A stretch of 38,022 bases of DNA from Hyphomonas sp. UBA5111 (GTDB lineage Bacteria > Pseudomonadota > Alphaproteobacteria > Caulobacterales > Hyphomonadaceae). Where the stretch lies: positions 1,324 through 39,345 of the forward strand of contig DHZF01000099.1 in NCBI GenBank assembly GCA_002414505.1, written 5' to 3'. Position numbers and translations under genes: made by a program. Below are positions 9,299 through 22,511 of this stretch, one piece after another. The notes below the pieces were generated by a model, which did no database searches, was not told the origin of the DNA, and saw only the letters and a list, made by a program, of their open reading frames with translations. How positions within the stretch are numbered: position 1 is the first letter of the stretch; every line of letters starts with the position of its first letter.

Positions 9299-10306
9299 GT
9301 GACTGACACAAGCCCTTCCCCGCTCGTGGTGACGATGGGCGATCCCGCTGGCGTGGGACCGCAGATCACCGTATCCGCCTGGGAACAGCTCCGGCAGGAC
9401 CCTGCCTGCACTTTCTTCGTGATAGGGGCGCCGGACCTGTATGCAGGCCGCGTCCCCGTGGAGACGATTTCGCATCCCTCAGAGGCCGGCAAGGTCTTCG
9501 CAGCTGCCCTGCCCGTCTTGCCCCTGGACGGCGTTCCGGACGTTCAGGCCGGCACACCGAACGCCCAGGCAGCTGCGGCCATAATCGCCTCCATTGAGCA
9601 GGCAACCGCGCTCTGCCTCGACGGGACAGCTGACGGCATGGTCACCAATCCGATCAACAAGGCCCTGCTCTATGGGGCAGGCTTTCGTCACCCCGGCCAT
9701 ACAGAATTCGTGGCGACGCTCTGCGCCGAAGCCACGAACACGCCCCTCCAACCCGTTATGCTATTGACCGGCGGCGGGCTGCGCGTGGCCCTGGCCACCA
9801 TTCATGTTGCCTTGAAGGATGTGTTCACCCAGTTGAATACGGACGATCTCATTCGACTGGGCAAGATTGTCGAGGCCTCCATGCGCAAGGATTTCGGCAT
9901 CGCCTCCCCGCGCCTCGCCTTCACGGGCCTGAACCCGCATGCCGGGGAGAATGGCACGATCGGTCGCGAGGAAATCGACATCATCAATCCCGCCGCGGCC
10001 ACATTGCGCGCTGCAGGGATCAACATGTCCGACGCCCGGTCTGCTGATACCGTATTCGCCGAATCCCTGGACGGACGATTTGATGCTATCATCGCCATGA
10101 CGCACGATCAGGGTCTTATCCCTGTGAAGACACTGGACATGTGGGGCGGCGTGAATACGACGCTCGGCCTGCCTATCGTCCGCACCAGCCCTGACCATGG
10201 CACGGGATATGACGCCGCCGCGAGCGGCACCGCACGACCCGACAGCCTGATCGCCGCCATCCGGCAAGCCCGGATGATTGCCACCAACCGAAAGCAGATT
10301 TCATGA
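9299..10306 (+). CDS. pdxA: 4-hydroxythreonine-4-phosphate dehydrogenase
   Basis: PdxA oxidises 4-phosphohydroxy-threonine in the DXP-dependent pathway to pyridoxal 5'-phosphate. The 335-residue protein shows TMGDPAGVGPQ near the N terminus, HPGHTEFVA in the middle and MTHDQGLIP plus TSPDHGTGYDAA near the C terminus, which carry the metal-binding histidines and substrate site. It starts with GTG; the conserved core begins about eight residues later, so no longer start is needed. The stop overlaps the rsmA start (ATGA). The surA-pdxA-rsmA order matches that of enterobacteria, where these genes form one operon. Confidence 0.95.
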   Translation: MTDTSPSPLVVTMGDPAGVGPQITVSAWEQLRQDPACTFFVIGAPDLYAGRVPVETISHPSEAGKVFAAALPVLPLDGVPDVQAGTPNAQAAAAIIASIEQATALCLDGTADGMVTNPINKALLYGAGFRHPGHTEFVATLCAEATNTPLQPVMLLTGGGLRVALATIHVALKDVFTQLNTDDLIRLGKIVEASMRKDFGIASPRLAFTGLNPHAGENGTIGREEIDIINPAAATLRAAGINMSDARSADTVFAESLDGRFDAIIAMTHDQGLIPVKTLDMWGGVNTTLGLPIVRTSPDHGTGYDAAASGTARPDSLIAAIRQARMIATNRKQIS

Positions 10307-11142
10307 GCCGCGACGAGACGCCTCCGGGCCTGACACAGGCGACCGCGCGCAAGGCGCTGGGCCAGCACTTCCTGTTCGATCCGGATATCCTGAAGCGTAC
10401 AGCGCTGGCAGCGGGCCCGGTTGAAGGCCGTACTGTCATCGAAGTGGGCCCCGGTCCCGGCGGCCTGACCCGCGCCCTGCTCGACCAGGGCGCCGGAAAG
10501 GTGATTGCCGTCGAAGCCGATGAACGCTTTGCAGAAGCGCTGCAATCCTGGCCGGAGGCCGAAGCGGGACGGTTGCATGTTATTCTGAAGGATGCGCGCA
10601 AGGTCCGCTGGGAAGAAACCCTCACGGAATTGGGCGCCAGCATGCCCGCAATGATCATTGCCAACCTTCCCTACAATGTCGGGACACCGCTTCTGGTGAA
10701 CTGGCTGAAAGCCGGAGCGTGGCGTGGCGAAATGGCTCTGATGTTCCAGAAGGAAGTCGCCGAACGCGTGTGCGCCAAGCCGAATACGGACCATTATGGC
10801 CGCCTTGCTGTCCTCACGCATGCCGTCGCAGATCCGCATATCGCCTTCACACTGCCCCCCGGCGCCTTCCGGCCGCCGCCAAAGGTGGATAGCGCCGTCG
10901 CGGTGCTGCATCCATTGCCCGCCGAAAAGGTCTTCCCGCATCTCGACAAGCTCGAAGAAGTGTCGGGCGCCGCCTTTGGCCAGCGTCGCAAGATGTTGCG
11001 GGCGAGCCTGAAGCCCTTGGCAAAGCGTCACGGTCTCAAGGCAGTGGAGTGGCTCCAGAGTCTCGACATAGACCCGACCGCACGCGCCGAAACCCTCAGC
11101 CAGGAAGAGTTCCGGCGCATGGCCGCATCCCTCGTCAAATAG
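10303..11142 (+). CDS. rsmA: 16S rRNA dimethyladenosine transferase (KsgA/RsmA)
   Basis: RsmA dimethylates two adjacent adenines near the 3' end of 16S rRNA late in 30S assembly. The 279-residue protein has the QHFL motif (21-24), the SAM-binding motif EVGPGPGGLT (47-56), an acidic ribose-binding residue in VEADERF, and the catalytic NLPYNV motif (121-126). The length is normal for the family. It overlaps pdxA by four bases and is the last gene of the lptD-surA-pdxA-rsmA run. A strong hairpin follows the stop at 11168-11191. The apaG/apaH genes that follow in E. coli are absent; katG lies convergently instead. Confidence 0.96.
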   Translation: MSRDETPPGLTQATARKALGQHFLFDPDILKRTALAAGPVEGRTVIEVGPGPGGLTRALLDQGAGKVIAVEADERFAEALQSWPEAEAGRLHVILKDARKVRWEETLTELGASMPAMIIANLPYNVGTPLLVNWLKAGAWRGEMALMFQKEVAERVCAKPNTDHYGRLAVLTHAVADPHIAFTLPPGAFRPPPKVDSAVAVLHPLPAEKVFPHLDKLEEVSGAAFGQRRKMLRASLKPLAKRHGLKAVEWLQSLDIDPTARAETLSQEEFRRMAASLVK

Positions 11143-11157
11143 TCTTTCTGTTCGAGA

Positions 11158-11191
11158 CAAAGAAAACGGCGCTCTGGTTTCCCAGAGCGCC
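11158..11191. terminator. Bidirectional terminator between rsmA and katG
   Basis: There is a perfect 10-bp stem (11168-11177 pairing with 11182-11191) with a 4-nt loop. It lies 25 nt after the rsmA stop and 24 nt after the katG stop on the other strand. Reading on the minus strand, the stem is followed by a TTTTCTTTG tract, so it is a good intrinsic terminator for katG. On the plus strand only a short T run follows, so termination of the rsmA operon is likely but less certain. Confidence 0.8.
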
Positions 11192-11215
11192 GCATTTCAG
11201 TCTGATGGAAAGTGA

Positions 11216-13492
<2,277 letters not shown>

Positions 13493-13576
13493 TCAGTGTC
13501 GCCGGTGGAATGATAGCGCAGGTGCGATTCTGATCCTTTGACGACGATCATGAGCCTACGCAAGGATTCGGAATAG

Positions 13577-13617
13577 AACCAATCGATAGAAGTATAACTT
13601 AATATTGGTTTTTTCTA
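13577..13617 (-). promoter_or_regulatory. Candidate katG promoter with flanking inverted repeat
   Basis: In an AT-rich patch on the minus strand, TATACT (13591-13596) resembles a -10 box, and a weak -35-like TAGAAA (13612-13617) lies 15 nt upstream. A perfect 7-bp inverted repeat, AACCAAT (13577-13583) and ATTGGTT (13604-13610), brackets the -10 box with a 20-nt spacer, as expected of a site for a dimeric regulator. It matches the OxyR tetrad ATAG-N7-CTAT poorly, so the regulator is unknown. The placement upstream of katG is the main reason to call it. The 5' leader would be about 150 nt. Confidence 0.35.
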
Positions 13618-13634
13618 TAGGTCGGATATTTTCC

Positions 13635-13673
13635 GAAAAAACAAAGGCCCCGGCACTTTCGCACCAGGGCCTT
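13635..13673 (-). terminator. Intrinsic terminator after hppA
   Basis: The arms AAGGCCC (13644-13650) and GGGCCTT (13667-13673) form a stem just downstream of the hppA stop. On the minus strand the stem is followed by a T-rich tract, TTTGTTTTTT. This separates hppA transcription from katG on the same strand. Confidence 0.75.
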
Positions 13674-13692
13674 CCATAAAAAATTCATTCAA

Positions 13693-15846
13693 CTAGTGGC
13701 CTGCGAGGACCGCGAGCATGAGCAAGGCCACGATATTTGTGATCTTGATCATCGGATTCACGGCCGGACCGGCAGTATCCTTGTAGGGATCGCCAACCGT
13801 GTCTCCGGTCACAGCGGCCTTGTGAGCTTCTGAGCCCTTTCCGCCGTGATGACCATCCTCGATATACTTCTTGGCATTGTCCCAGGCACCGCCTCCGGAC
13901 GTCATCGAGATGGCCACGAACAGGCCGGTCACGATCACACCAAGGAGCATCGCCCCGACCGCTGCGAGCGCAGCCCCCTTGCCGGCAATGGCAAAGATCA
14001 CGCCGAACAGGACAATCGGTGACAACACTGGCAGGAGTGACGGGACGATCATTTCCCGGATAGCCGCCTTCGTCAGAAGGTCGACCGCGCGGCCATAATC
14101 AGGCTTCACTTCGCCTTTCATGATGCCCGGCATTTCGCGGAACTGACGGCGGACTTCCTCAACCACGGCTTGCGCCGCCCGGCCAACAGCCATCATGGAG
14201 AGGCCCCCGAACAGGAATGGCAACAGCCCCCCGAACAGCAGACCGACCACCACATATGGGTTGGCAATCGAGAAATCAGCCGTTGCGTTGTAGAAGAAAT
14301 CCCCTTCCACGGCGCGCGCCGAGAAGTATTTGAGGTCTTCCGAATAGGCCGCGAACAGAACGAGCGCACCGAGACCTGCAGAACCAATGGCATAGCCCTT
14401 GGTTACGGCCTTGGTCGTATTGCCGACGGCGTCCAGCGCGTCAGTCGTTTCCCGTACCTCGGAGGGCAGTTCCGCCATCTCCGCGATACCGCCTGCATTG
14501 TCCGTCACCGGTCCGAAGGCGTCCAGCGCCACGATGATACCGGCGAGCGCCAGCATGGTCGTGGTGGCAATCGCGATGCCGTAAAGGCCCGCGAGATTGA
14601 ACGTCAGGATGATGCCGGCAATGATCACGATGGCCGGCAGGGCCGTCGATTCCAGCGAGACCGCGAGGCCCTGGATCACGTTCGTGCCGTGGCCAGACTC
14701 TGATGCCTGCGCGATGGAGCGTACCGGACGATACTTGGTTTCGGTGTAATAGGCCGTGATCACGACGATCAGTCCCGTCACGACGAGGCCAACGATCCCG
14801 CATCCGAACAGCATCCAGCCGGTCACGTCGTTTGCCAGGCCGAGCCGTTCACCGGCATTGTCGAGCACGCCGAAACCATTCGGCAGCACGGTGGCAATTG
14901 CCAGGGCGAGCCCGCCAATGGACAGCACCCCCGTCACGATGAGGCCCTTGTAGAGCGCCCACATCACGTCAGTCTTGCCAGGTCCGAGGTTCACGAAATA
15001 TGTGCCGACAATCGACGTCACGATACAGACGGCGGCAATCGCCAACGGCAGCATCATGATCTCGACGATATAGGTCGAGCCCGAGAAATAGATCGCGCCG
15101 AGCACCATCGTCGCCACGAGCGTGACGGCATAGGTCTCGAACAAATCGGCTGCCATGCCGGCACAGTCGCCGACATTATCGCCCACATTGTCTGCAATTG
15201 TGGCAGCGTTGCGCGGATCATCCTCCGGGATACCCGCTTCGACCTTGCCGACCATGTCACCGCCGACATCTGCGCCCTTGGTGAAGATACCGCCGCCGAG
15301 ACGCGCAAAGATCGAGATCAACGAGGCGCCGAAGCCGAGGGCCACGAGCGAGTCGATGACAAGACGCTTTTCGCTCTCGTCTCCGAGATCAAGCCCAGTG
15401 ACCATGGTGAGCAGGCCGTAATAGACGACGATGCCCAGCAGGGCGAGGCCGACGACGAGCATGCCGGTGATAGCCCCGGATTTGAAGGCCAGCTTCAGGC
15501 CGGCATTGAGACCGGACTTGGCCGCTTCGGTCGTGCGCACATTGGCCTGCACCGATACTTTCATACCGATGAAACCGGCCGCGCCGGACAAGGCCGCGCC
15601 GATAATGAAGCCAAGCGGCACCTGCCAATTCCTGAACAGGATGATGAGCAGTACCACAACGACCACACCGACAATGCCGATGGTCCGGTACTGGCGGCCA
15701 AGATAGGCGTTGGCGCCTTCCTGGATCGCTTGAGCAATTTCGCGCATACGCGCATCACCAGCTGGGGCCTTCATGATCGAATTGATCTGGAGCCAGCCAA
15801 AGAGGACCGACAAGACCCCCGCCGCGAGAGCGAGATAATACCACAT
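13693..15846 (-). CDS. hppA: Membrane-bound H+-pumping inorganic pyrophosphatase (K+-independent type)
   Basis: The enzyme couples pyrophosphate hydrolysis to outward ion pumping across the inner membrane. The 717-residue protein has about sixteen membrane segments and the catalytic loop [15 protein letters not shown] followed by EDDPRN and DNVGDNVGD (191-227). The [10 protein letters not shown] segment (475-484) has Lys at 479 and Thr at 482, where K+-dependent enzymes have Ala and Gly; family knowledge links this to K+-independent H+ pumping. The length is normal. A purine-rich GGGAAGGAA lies a few bases before the start. It is a single-gene unit bounded by a terminator downstream. Confidence 0.95.
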   Translation of the reverse strand: MWYYLALAAGVLSVLFGWLQINSIMKAPAGDARMREIAQAIQEGANAYLGRQYRTIGIVGVVVVVLLIILFRNWQVPLGFIIGAALSGAAGFIGMKVSVQANVRTTEAAKSGLNAGLKLAFKSGAITGMLVVGLALLGIVVYYGLLTMVTGLDLGDESEKRLVIDSLVALGFGASLISIFARLGGGIFTKGADVGGDMVGKVEAGIPEDDPRNAATIADNVGDNVGDCAGMAADLFETYAVTLVATMVLGAIYFSGSTYIVEIMMLPLAIAAVCIVTSIVGTYFVNLGPGKTDVMWALYKGLIVTGVLSIGGLALAIATVLPNGFGVLDNAGERLGLANDVTGWMLFGCGIVGLVVTGLIVVITAYYTETKYRPVRSIAQASESGHGTNVIQGLAVSLESTALPAIVIIAGIILTFNLAGLYGIAIATTTMLALAGIIVALDAFGPVTDNAGGIAEMAELPSEVRETTDALDAVGNTTKAVTKGYAIGSAGLGALVLFAAYSEDLKYFSARAVEGDFFYNATADFSIANPYVVVGLLFGGLLPFLFGGLSMMAVGRAAQAVVEEVRRQFREMPGIMKGEVKPDYGRAVDLLTKAAIREMIVPSLLPVLSPIVLFGVIFAIAGKGAALAAVGAMLLGVIVTGLFVAISMTSGGGAWDNAKKYIEDGHHGGKGSEAHKAAVTGDTVGDPYKDTAGPAVNPMIKITNIVALLMLAVLAGH

Positions 15847-15992
15847 GGATTACGTTTCCTTCCCTTAAAACAGAACTTCAACGCCAGGTTATTCCTGATC
15901 ATGGACTGTTTATTTTAGATGACCAGCCTGCCCGCCCTGCCGGGATTAGGCAATATGCCTCCCGTCAGGGGCGAGTCAGCCCAATACCCTGC

Positions 15993-16928
15993 TCAGCCAT
16001 GCTCGAAGCCGAGAGTTTCCGGGAGGTTAACAGGGCTATCGCCGAGGGTGACGACGAGGCCCCCTTTTGGCTGCGTTTCACCGATATGCGTAACAATGAC
16101 GCCGGATTCCGCGGCCTCCGCCAGGATATCGTCATGGCGCGATTTTTCGGCCGTGAAGAGCAGCTGGTAGTCATCGCCCCAAGTCGAGAGGCGCAGCATC
16201 TCATTGGTTTCCGTGGGATTCCCGGCGAAGGGCACCGCCTCAAAAGCAATCCGAACGCCTATTCCGGAAGCACTCGCAAGGCTCGCCGCATCGCCCAGAA
16301 GGCCGTCGGATACGTCCAGCGCGGCCGAGGCATGACGCGCAATCAGGTGCGCCGCCGTCAGGGGCTGGATTCGTGGCATCCGATAGGCGTCGATATGAAG
16401 ATCATCGAGTTCCCCGCGCTTGAGAGCCTCAAACCCCAGACAGGCCGCGCCAATACGCCCGGTCACCCAGAGATCTTCGCCGGCCTGCGCGCCCATGCGG
16501 CGTATGGGTTTATCGGCCAGGCAGGTTCCGGTCAGAGTGAGCGACAGGAAAACACCCTTAGGAGTGCGCACTGTATCCCCGCCAATCAGGCGGACCCCGA
16601 AGGCCTCGAGCTCCTCACCGAGCGCGCGGGCAAATGCGGCCAGATCGCTTTCCGGGCGCCCCTCCGGCCAACCGAGCGTCAGCAAGGCTTCAGCAGGCAC
16701 AGCCCCCGCAGTGTAAATGTCGGAGACGTTCACCCGGACCAGTTTGCGCGCAACCGTCTCAATGGGATCAGAGGGCAGGAAGTGCACACCCTCGACCAGC
16801 GCATCAACGGTAATAACGGTCGGCCCGTCTGCCACCGCCAAGGCAGCGAGGTCATCCCGAAGGCCAGCGGCCCCACTGGTATTGGCCAGCGGGGCAAAAT
16901 ATCTGGAAATCCAGTCCTTCTCGGCCAT
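15993..16928 (-). CDS. thiL: Thiamine-monophosphate kinase
   Basis: ThiL phosphorylates thiamine monophosphate to thiamine pyrophosphate. The 311-residue protein has the PurM-like two-domain fold with Mg/ATP-binding acidic motifs: GLRDDLAAL (22-30), DALVEGVHF (42-50), GGDT (116-119), DVSDGL (205-210) and WGDDYQLLF near the C terminus. Small changes from consensus (NVSDIYTAGA in place of the usual NLSDLAAMGA type) do not touch the metal ligands. It lies 29 nt downstream of accA on the same strand and is probably co-transcribed. nusB or ribH genes, often near thiL in alphaproteobacteria, are not here. I saw no clear intrinsic terminator between thiL and hppA. Confidence 0.94.
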   Translation of the reverse strand: MAEKDWISRYFAPLANTSGAAGLRDDLAALAVADGPTVITVDALVEGVHFLPSDPIETVARKLVRVNVSDIYTAGAVPAEALLTLGWPEGRPESDLAAFARALGEELEAFGVRLIGGDTVRTPKGVFLSLTLTGTCLADKPIRRMGAQAGEDLWVTGRIGAACLGFEALKRGELDDLHIDAYRMPRIQPLTAAHLIARHASAALDVSDGLLGDAASLASASGIGVRIAFEAVPFAGNPTETNEMLRLSTWGDDYQLLFTAEKSRHDDILAEAAESGVIVTHIGETQPKGGLVVTLGDSPVNLPETLGFEHG

Positions 16929-16957
16929 CGGGTCAGCGCCCCATGCGCCCTACGTCG

Positions 16958-17917
16958 CTACAGGCCTTCGCGGCCAATGGCGTAGAAACGCTCCTTGCGC
17001 TGGATGCGCAGCTCGGAGGGGCTCATGCCTTCGAGTTCCTGCAGGGCCTCGTCGAGCGCCTTCGCGGCAGCGGCCATGGCCCGTTTCGGATCGCGATGCG
17101 CCCCGCCGACAGGTTCCTTGACGACGCCGTCGATGACTTTTGTTTTCAACAGATCTGGAGCCGTGATTTTCATCGCGTCAGCCGCTTCCTTCGCCTTGGC
17201 AGCGTCGCGGTAGAGGATTGAGGCGCAGCCTTCCGGAGAGATCACGGAATAGATGGCGTGCTCCATCATCAGCACTTTGTTGGCCGCCGCGATACCGATC
17301 GCGCCGCCCGACATGCCTTCGCCGATGATCAGGGTAACGAAGGGTACGCCCAGCGAGAGGCCGCGCTGTGTGCCGCGCGCAATTGCTTCGGCCTGACCAC
17401 GCTCTTCGCCGCCCTTGCCGGGATAGGCGCCTTGCGTGTCTGGAAAGCTCAGAACGGGCAAATTGAATTTCTCGGCCATATCCATCAGGCGCACCGCCTT
17501 GCGGTAGCCTTCCGGGTGGGCCATGCCGAAATTGTGCTTCAGGCGTTTCTCGATTGTGCGGCCCTTCTCATGGCCCATGATCACGACCGGGCGTCCCTTG
17601 AAGCGCGCCAGTCCGCCAACAATGGCTTCGTCATTGCCGAAGACGCGATCGCCAGCGAGTTCCTCGAAATCGTCAAAGATGTTTTCGATGAAATCGGACA
17701 GGTGCGGCCGGTCAGGATGGCGCGCCACGAGGGTCTTCCGCCATGCGCTGAGATCCGAGTACATCTCCTTCAGCTGCTTGCTCGACTTGGCCTTCAGCTT
17801 CTTCAGCTCGTCGGTGATCGATGGACCTTCCTTGCTGGAAGCAAGCGCTTCCAGTTCGGAGATCTTCGCGTCCAGCTCCGCAATGGGCTTTTCGAAATCA
17901 AGATAGGTCGTTGTCAT
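16958..17917 (-). CDS. accA: Acetyl-CoA carboxylase carboxyltransferase subunit alpha
   Basis: AccA, with AccD, transfers CO2 from carboxybiotin to acetyl-CoA to make malonyl-CoA for fatty acid synthesis. The 319-residue protein has the N-terminal helical region MTTTYLDFEKPIAELDAKI, the crotonase-fold core with PGKGGEERGQAEAIA, and the oxyanion-hole segment GEGMSGGAIGIAAANKV. The C-terminal end is family-normal. It sits between tadC upstream (47 nt gap) and thiL downstream. It may be transcribed with either neighbour, since no clear terminator separates it from the tad genes. Confidence 0.97.
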   Translation of the reverse strand: MTTTYLDFEKPIAELDAKISELEALASSKEGPSITDELKKLKAKSSKQLKEMYSDLSAWRKTLVARHPDRPHLSDFIENIFDDFEELAGDRVFGNDEAIVGGLARFKGRPVVIMGHEKGRTIEKRLKHNFGMAHPEGYRKAVRLMDMAEKFNLPVLSFPDTQGAYPGKGGEERGQAEAIARGTQRGLSLGVPFVTLIIGEGMSGGAIGIAAANKVLMMEHAIYSVISPEGCASILYRDAAKAKEAADAMKITAPDLLKTKVIDGVVKEPVGGAHRDPKRAMAAAAKALDEALQELEGMSPSELRIQRKERFYAIGREGL

Positions 17918-17964
17918 GCGGGCAAGTTAGCAATGACGGGCTGACTCGCCTAGCCGGGAATTCA

Positions 17965-18888
17965 CTAAAGTGCGCCTTGCATTTTCACCACGGCCGGCAT
18001 GATCAGAACGCCCAAAAGGACAGGAAAAACGAATATAATCAAAGGCAAAGTCAGTTTTGCCGGCAGGGCCATGGCCTTTTCCTCGGCCATCAGGATGCGC
18101 CGCTTGCGCATATCTGCCGAGAAAACACGCAAGGTCTGGCCCAAACTGGTCCCCATTTCCTCTGCCTGGCGTAACATCGTGGCGAGCGAACTGGCCTCTT
18201 CAATGCCCATCCGGTCAGCAAAGGTGCGCCACGCATTCTTGCGCGCCTTGCCTGCGCGGAGCTCCAGAGACAGCTTTTTCATGTGCTCGGCAATGTTGGG
18301 GTGGCGCAATTCCAGTTCCTCCCCGACCCGCTGGACCGAGGCATCGAGGCTGAGGCCGGCTTCAACACAGGCCACCATGAGATCCATCATGTCGGGGAAA
18401 CCCGACGAGCATTGCTGCTGGAGTGCCTTGGCGCGCCGGGACACGAACATGTCAGGCGCAAGCAAGCCGGCAATGATCAGCCCGATGCTTACCATCAGCA
18501 GGGTCTGTTTCGACACGCCGTCCAGCTGGGGCAAGGCAATCAGCAGCGCGACCTGCGGCAACACCACACACGCGATACGCGCCACATAATACCGCCCGAC
18601 GGCAGCCTGGTTTGTGAAGCCGGCCTGAAGCAGTTTTGCGCGCACAGCGCTGACAGCTTCCTCATTCGAGGGCGTCGCGCGATTCCCGAGGCCTATGACG
18701 GCCCGGCCAATCCGGCTGTCATTCCGGGCCTCCTGCGGAGCTGGCCGGGAGCCACGACGCTCCAGCCGGCGTTCCAGGTCTTCCTTGGCCTTCCAGCTCC
18801 GGACGAACGCCATGATGGCAGGCACAGCCAGGACGCCGGCAATGGCCAGCATGACGATCGGGATCAGGGCAGACAGGGAAAGGGACAT
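17965..18888 (-). CDS. tadC: Tad pilus inner-membrane platform protein TadC
   Basis: TadC is one of two GspF/PilC-like membrane proteins that form the inner-membrane platform of the tight-adherence (Tad/Flp) pilus machine. The 307-residue protein has an N-terminal membrane segment, a cytoplasmic GspF-type domain with MMDLMVACVEAGLSLDASVQ, and C-terminal membrane segments around LTLPLIIFVFPVLLGVLIM. It is the last gene of the cpa/tad run and lies 15 nt after tadB. The tadD and tadE/F/G genes that may follow in other species are not in this window. Caulobacter nomenclature would call it cpaH. Confidence 0.9.
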   Translation of the reverse strand: MSLSLSALIPIVMLAIAGVLAVPAIMAFVRSWKAKEDLERRLERRGSRPAPQEARNDSRIGRAVIGLGNRATPSNEEAVSAVRAKLLQAGFTNQAAVGRYYVARIACVVLPQVALLIALPQLDGVSKQTLLMVSIGLIIAGLLAPDMFVSRRAKALQQQCSSGFPDMMDLMVACVEAGLSLDASVQRVGEELELRHPNIAEHMKKLSLELRAGKARKNAWRTFADRMGIEEASSLATMLRQAEEMGTSLGQTLRVFSADMRKRRILMAEEKAMALPAKLTLPLIIFVFPVLLGVLIMPAVVKMQGAL

Positions 18889-18903
18889 GACTTTGCTGAG
18901 GGC

Positions 18904-19887
18904 CTACATCTTGAAATTGATCATCTTGCGCATGACGAGATTGCCAATCCCCATCCACACAAACAGGATCGGAAACACGACCCGTATGAGCGGGTCGTCG
19001 ATGACGTCGCCATAGAATTCCGGCCTCAGGACATGGATGCCGGACATCACAATGAAGGGTGCAGACGTCAGGATCATCGCGGATGCGCGCCCCTCCGATG
19101 AGGCCGCCTTCACCTTCAGGCGCATGGTCTGGCGTTCACGGATGGTTGTTGTGTTCGCCTTCAGGAGTTCGCAGAGATTGCCGCCGGTCTTCTCTTGCAG
19201 GCGCACCGTGGCCACGAACAATTCCACATCCGGGTCGCCGGCACGTTCGGCCATGCGTTGCACCGCATTGGTCAGCGACATGCCATAGGACACCTCGTCC
19301 GCCGCCATACCAAACTCTGTGCCGATCGGATCAGGCATTTCGCGCGCGACCAGCGACACCGCCGTCGCCACCGGATGGCCCGCCTCAAGACTGCGGCAGA
19401 CAATCTGCAACGCGTCCGGCAATTGTTGGGACATTTTCTTCATACGCCGCCCGGCAACCATTTTCAGCCAGATGATCGGAGCCAGCGCAAACAGAACTGC
19501 AGCAATACCAACTGCCGGGCCAGCGCCCCCAACGAAACGCCAATAGGCGGCGCCCGCTGCGAGCGCGGCGCCAGCCGACATGCCGAACCATTTCACGGGC
19601 TGAAATTTAAGACCTGAACGCACCACCAATTGGTTGAACCACCGCAAGGGCATTGCAAGATTGCCGTTCTTGTCGAGGCCGCGGCTCTTGCGCAGCTCGA
19701 TCATGGCTTCACTCGTGGACTCGAACCGTTCCTTGAACTGAAGACGCTTGTTCACGACGCGTCGCGTCTGCGCCTCGGTCACCAGGCCCATGACGGACTG
19801 GATCGCGAGGAAGATCGCCCCAATCGCCATGACCGACGGGATCAGGATCGTCAGGCTGATATTGGCTATGTCGGGCATCCACGACAC
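18904..19887 (-). CDS. tadB: Tad pilus inner-membrane platform protein TadB
   Basis: TadB is the partner of TadC in the GspF-like platform that couples CpaF ATP hydrolysis to pilin extrusion. The 327-residue protein has an N-terminal membrane segment, a middle membrane pair (around GAALAAGAAYW and AVGIAAVLFALAPIIW), a GspF domain with QLPDALQIVCRSLEAGHPV, and C-terminal membrane helices. It starts with GTG at 19887; GGAGGG lies 7 nt upstream, which favours this over the in-frame ATG three codons later. The gap to cpaF is 12 nt. Caulobacter nomenclature would call it cpaG. Confidence 0.9.
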   Translation of the reverse strand: MSWMPDIANISLTILIPSVMAIGAIFLAIQSVMGLVTEAQTRRVVNKRLQFKERFESTSEAMIELRKSRGLDKNGNLAMPLRWFNQLVVRSGLKFQPVKWFGMSAGAALAAGAAYWRFVGGAGPAVGIAAVLFALAPIIWLKMVAGRRMKKMSQQLPDALQIVCRSLEAGHPVATAVSLVAREMPDPIGTEFGMAADEVSYGMSLTNAVQRMAERAGDPDVELFVATVRLQEKTGGNLCELLKANTTTIRERQTMRLKVKAASSEGRASAMILTSAPFIVMSGIHVLRPEFYGDVIDDPLIRVVFPILFVWMGIGNLVMRKMINFKM

Positions 19888-19899
19888 GGGTCTGCCCTC

Positions 19900-21290
<1,391 letters not shown>

Positions 21291-21294
<4 letters not shown>

Positions 21295-22511
21295 TTCGCT
21301 CTCCTCTTCCCATTGGTTTGCTGGACCGGCTGCCGCGCGGCTTCAGGCATCATGCTGTCGACCAGTCGCGACACATCAGCAACCAGCGCGCTCTTCGGCT
21401 TCACTTCGCCAATCGGCTTGCCCAGGTTCACGGCCGTGCGGGCGGCATCCCAATCGGAGGTAATGGTTTCGTCGATCTTGCGGTCGATGGCCTTCTCGGC
21501 CTTGTCGACGGCAAATTCGGCGCGAAATTTCTTCTTCGGGAACATCCGGTTCAGCACGAGCTTCGCCTTGCGGTCGGAGCTGCGCAGCATGTCCACTTCC
21601 CGCGCCATGTCAGCCGCCGCATGAAGGCTTGGCACGGTCAGCTCACTGACGATGACCGCCTCGTCGACCGCGCCGAGGATCGGCTTGGTCCAGGGCATCA
21701 TATGACGCGGCATGTCGACCAGCACATAAGGGAATTCGGCGCAGGCCACATCGAGCAGGCGCAGGATCGCGGCCTCCGTGGCCAGCGCATCTGCGTCCGG
21801 GTTGCGCGGGGCGGAAATTGTCGAGACACCATCCTCATGCTGCCAGCACCAGGCTGCCAGAAGGCGGGCATCCAGACGCTCCGGCGCCGCCGACAAGGCC
21901 GCAAGGTCCAGTTTCGGAACGGCTTCCAGGAACGAGCTGACCATGCCATCCGAGACGTTCAGGTCGACAAGGCAGACCTTGCCCGGCCCGACTTTCTCGC
22001 AAAGGGAAAAAGCGCTCTCAATGGCGAGGGTGGACACCCCGGCGCCGCCAACGGCCCCGCGGAACGCCCAGCAAACCGCCGAAGCCGGGCCATCGCCCCC
22101 TGCTACGGCCGCTTCTGCGGCGGCGCGGATACGGTCTATCGATTCAAGAATTTCTTCGGCGCCCGCACTTACCGGCAGGATGTCCGATGCCTCGATTTTC
22201 ATGAGGGCTCGAACGATATGAACCGGCAAATTGTCCGAGACCATCAGGACGGCGCTATCCGGCTTATCGACGGCCAGACCCAGCACCACCTGTTCCGCAC
22301 CCGCCTGTCCCTGCTCCAGCAGGATCAGCGCGCCGCCGAATTTTTCAACGATCGTGGCCGAATCCATGGAGGACAGGTCGATGACATTCCGGCAGATTGT
22401 CTTGAGTTGCGCAAGACGCTCAGGCCCGGCCAGTGCGGCAATCGCGGGGATTATCCCGGGCGCGGGCGCAGGAGTCCCTGACCCGGCAAGGTTTCGAGCT
22501 ACACCCGACAT
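21291..22511 (-). CDS. cpaE: Tad pilus localisation/assembly protein CpaE/TadZ with a degenerate P-loop
   Basis: CpaE/TadZ is a ParA/MinD-like protein that places the Tad machine at its polar site. The 406-residue protein has an N-terminal receiver-like domain (about 35-130) and a C-terminal SIMIBI ATPase-like domain. The deviant Walker A position reads VGGAGVST (154-161): compared with KGGxGKST, both the signature lysine and the P-loop lysine are Val. The following CLVDLNVSDG (180-189) and VLVDMPRHM strands are as in the family. Atypical P-loops are known in TadZ/CpaE; losing both lysines suggests weak or no ATP hydrolysis. It overlaps the lipoprotein gene upstream by one base and cpaF downstream by four. 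Confidence 0.88.
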
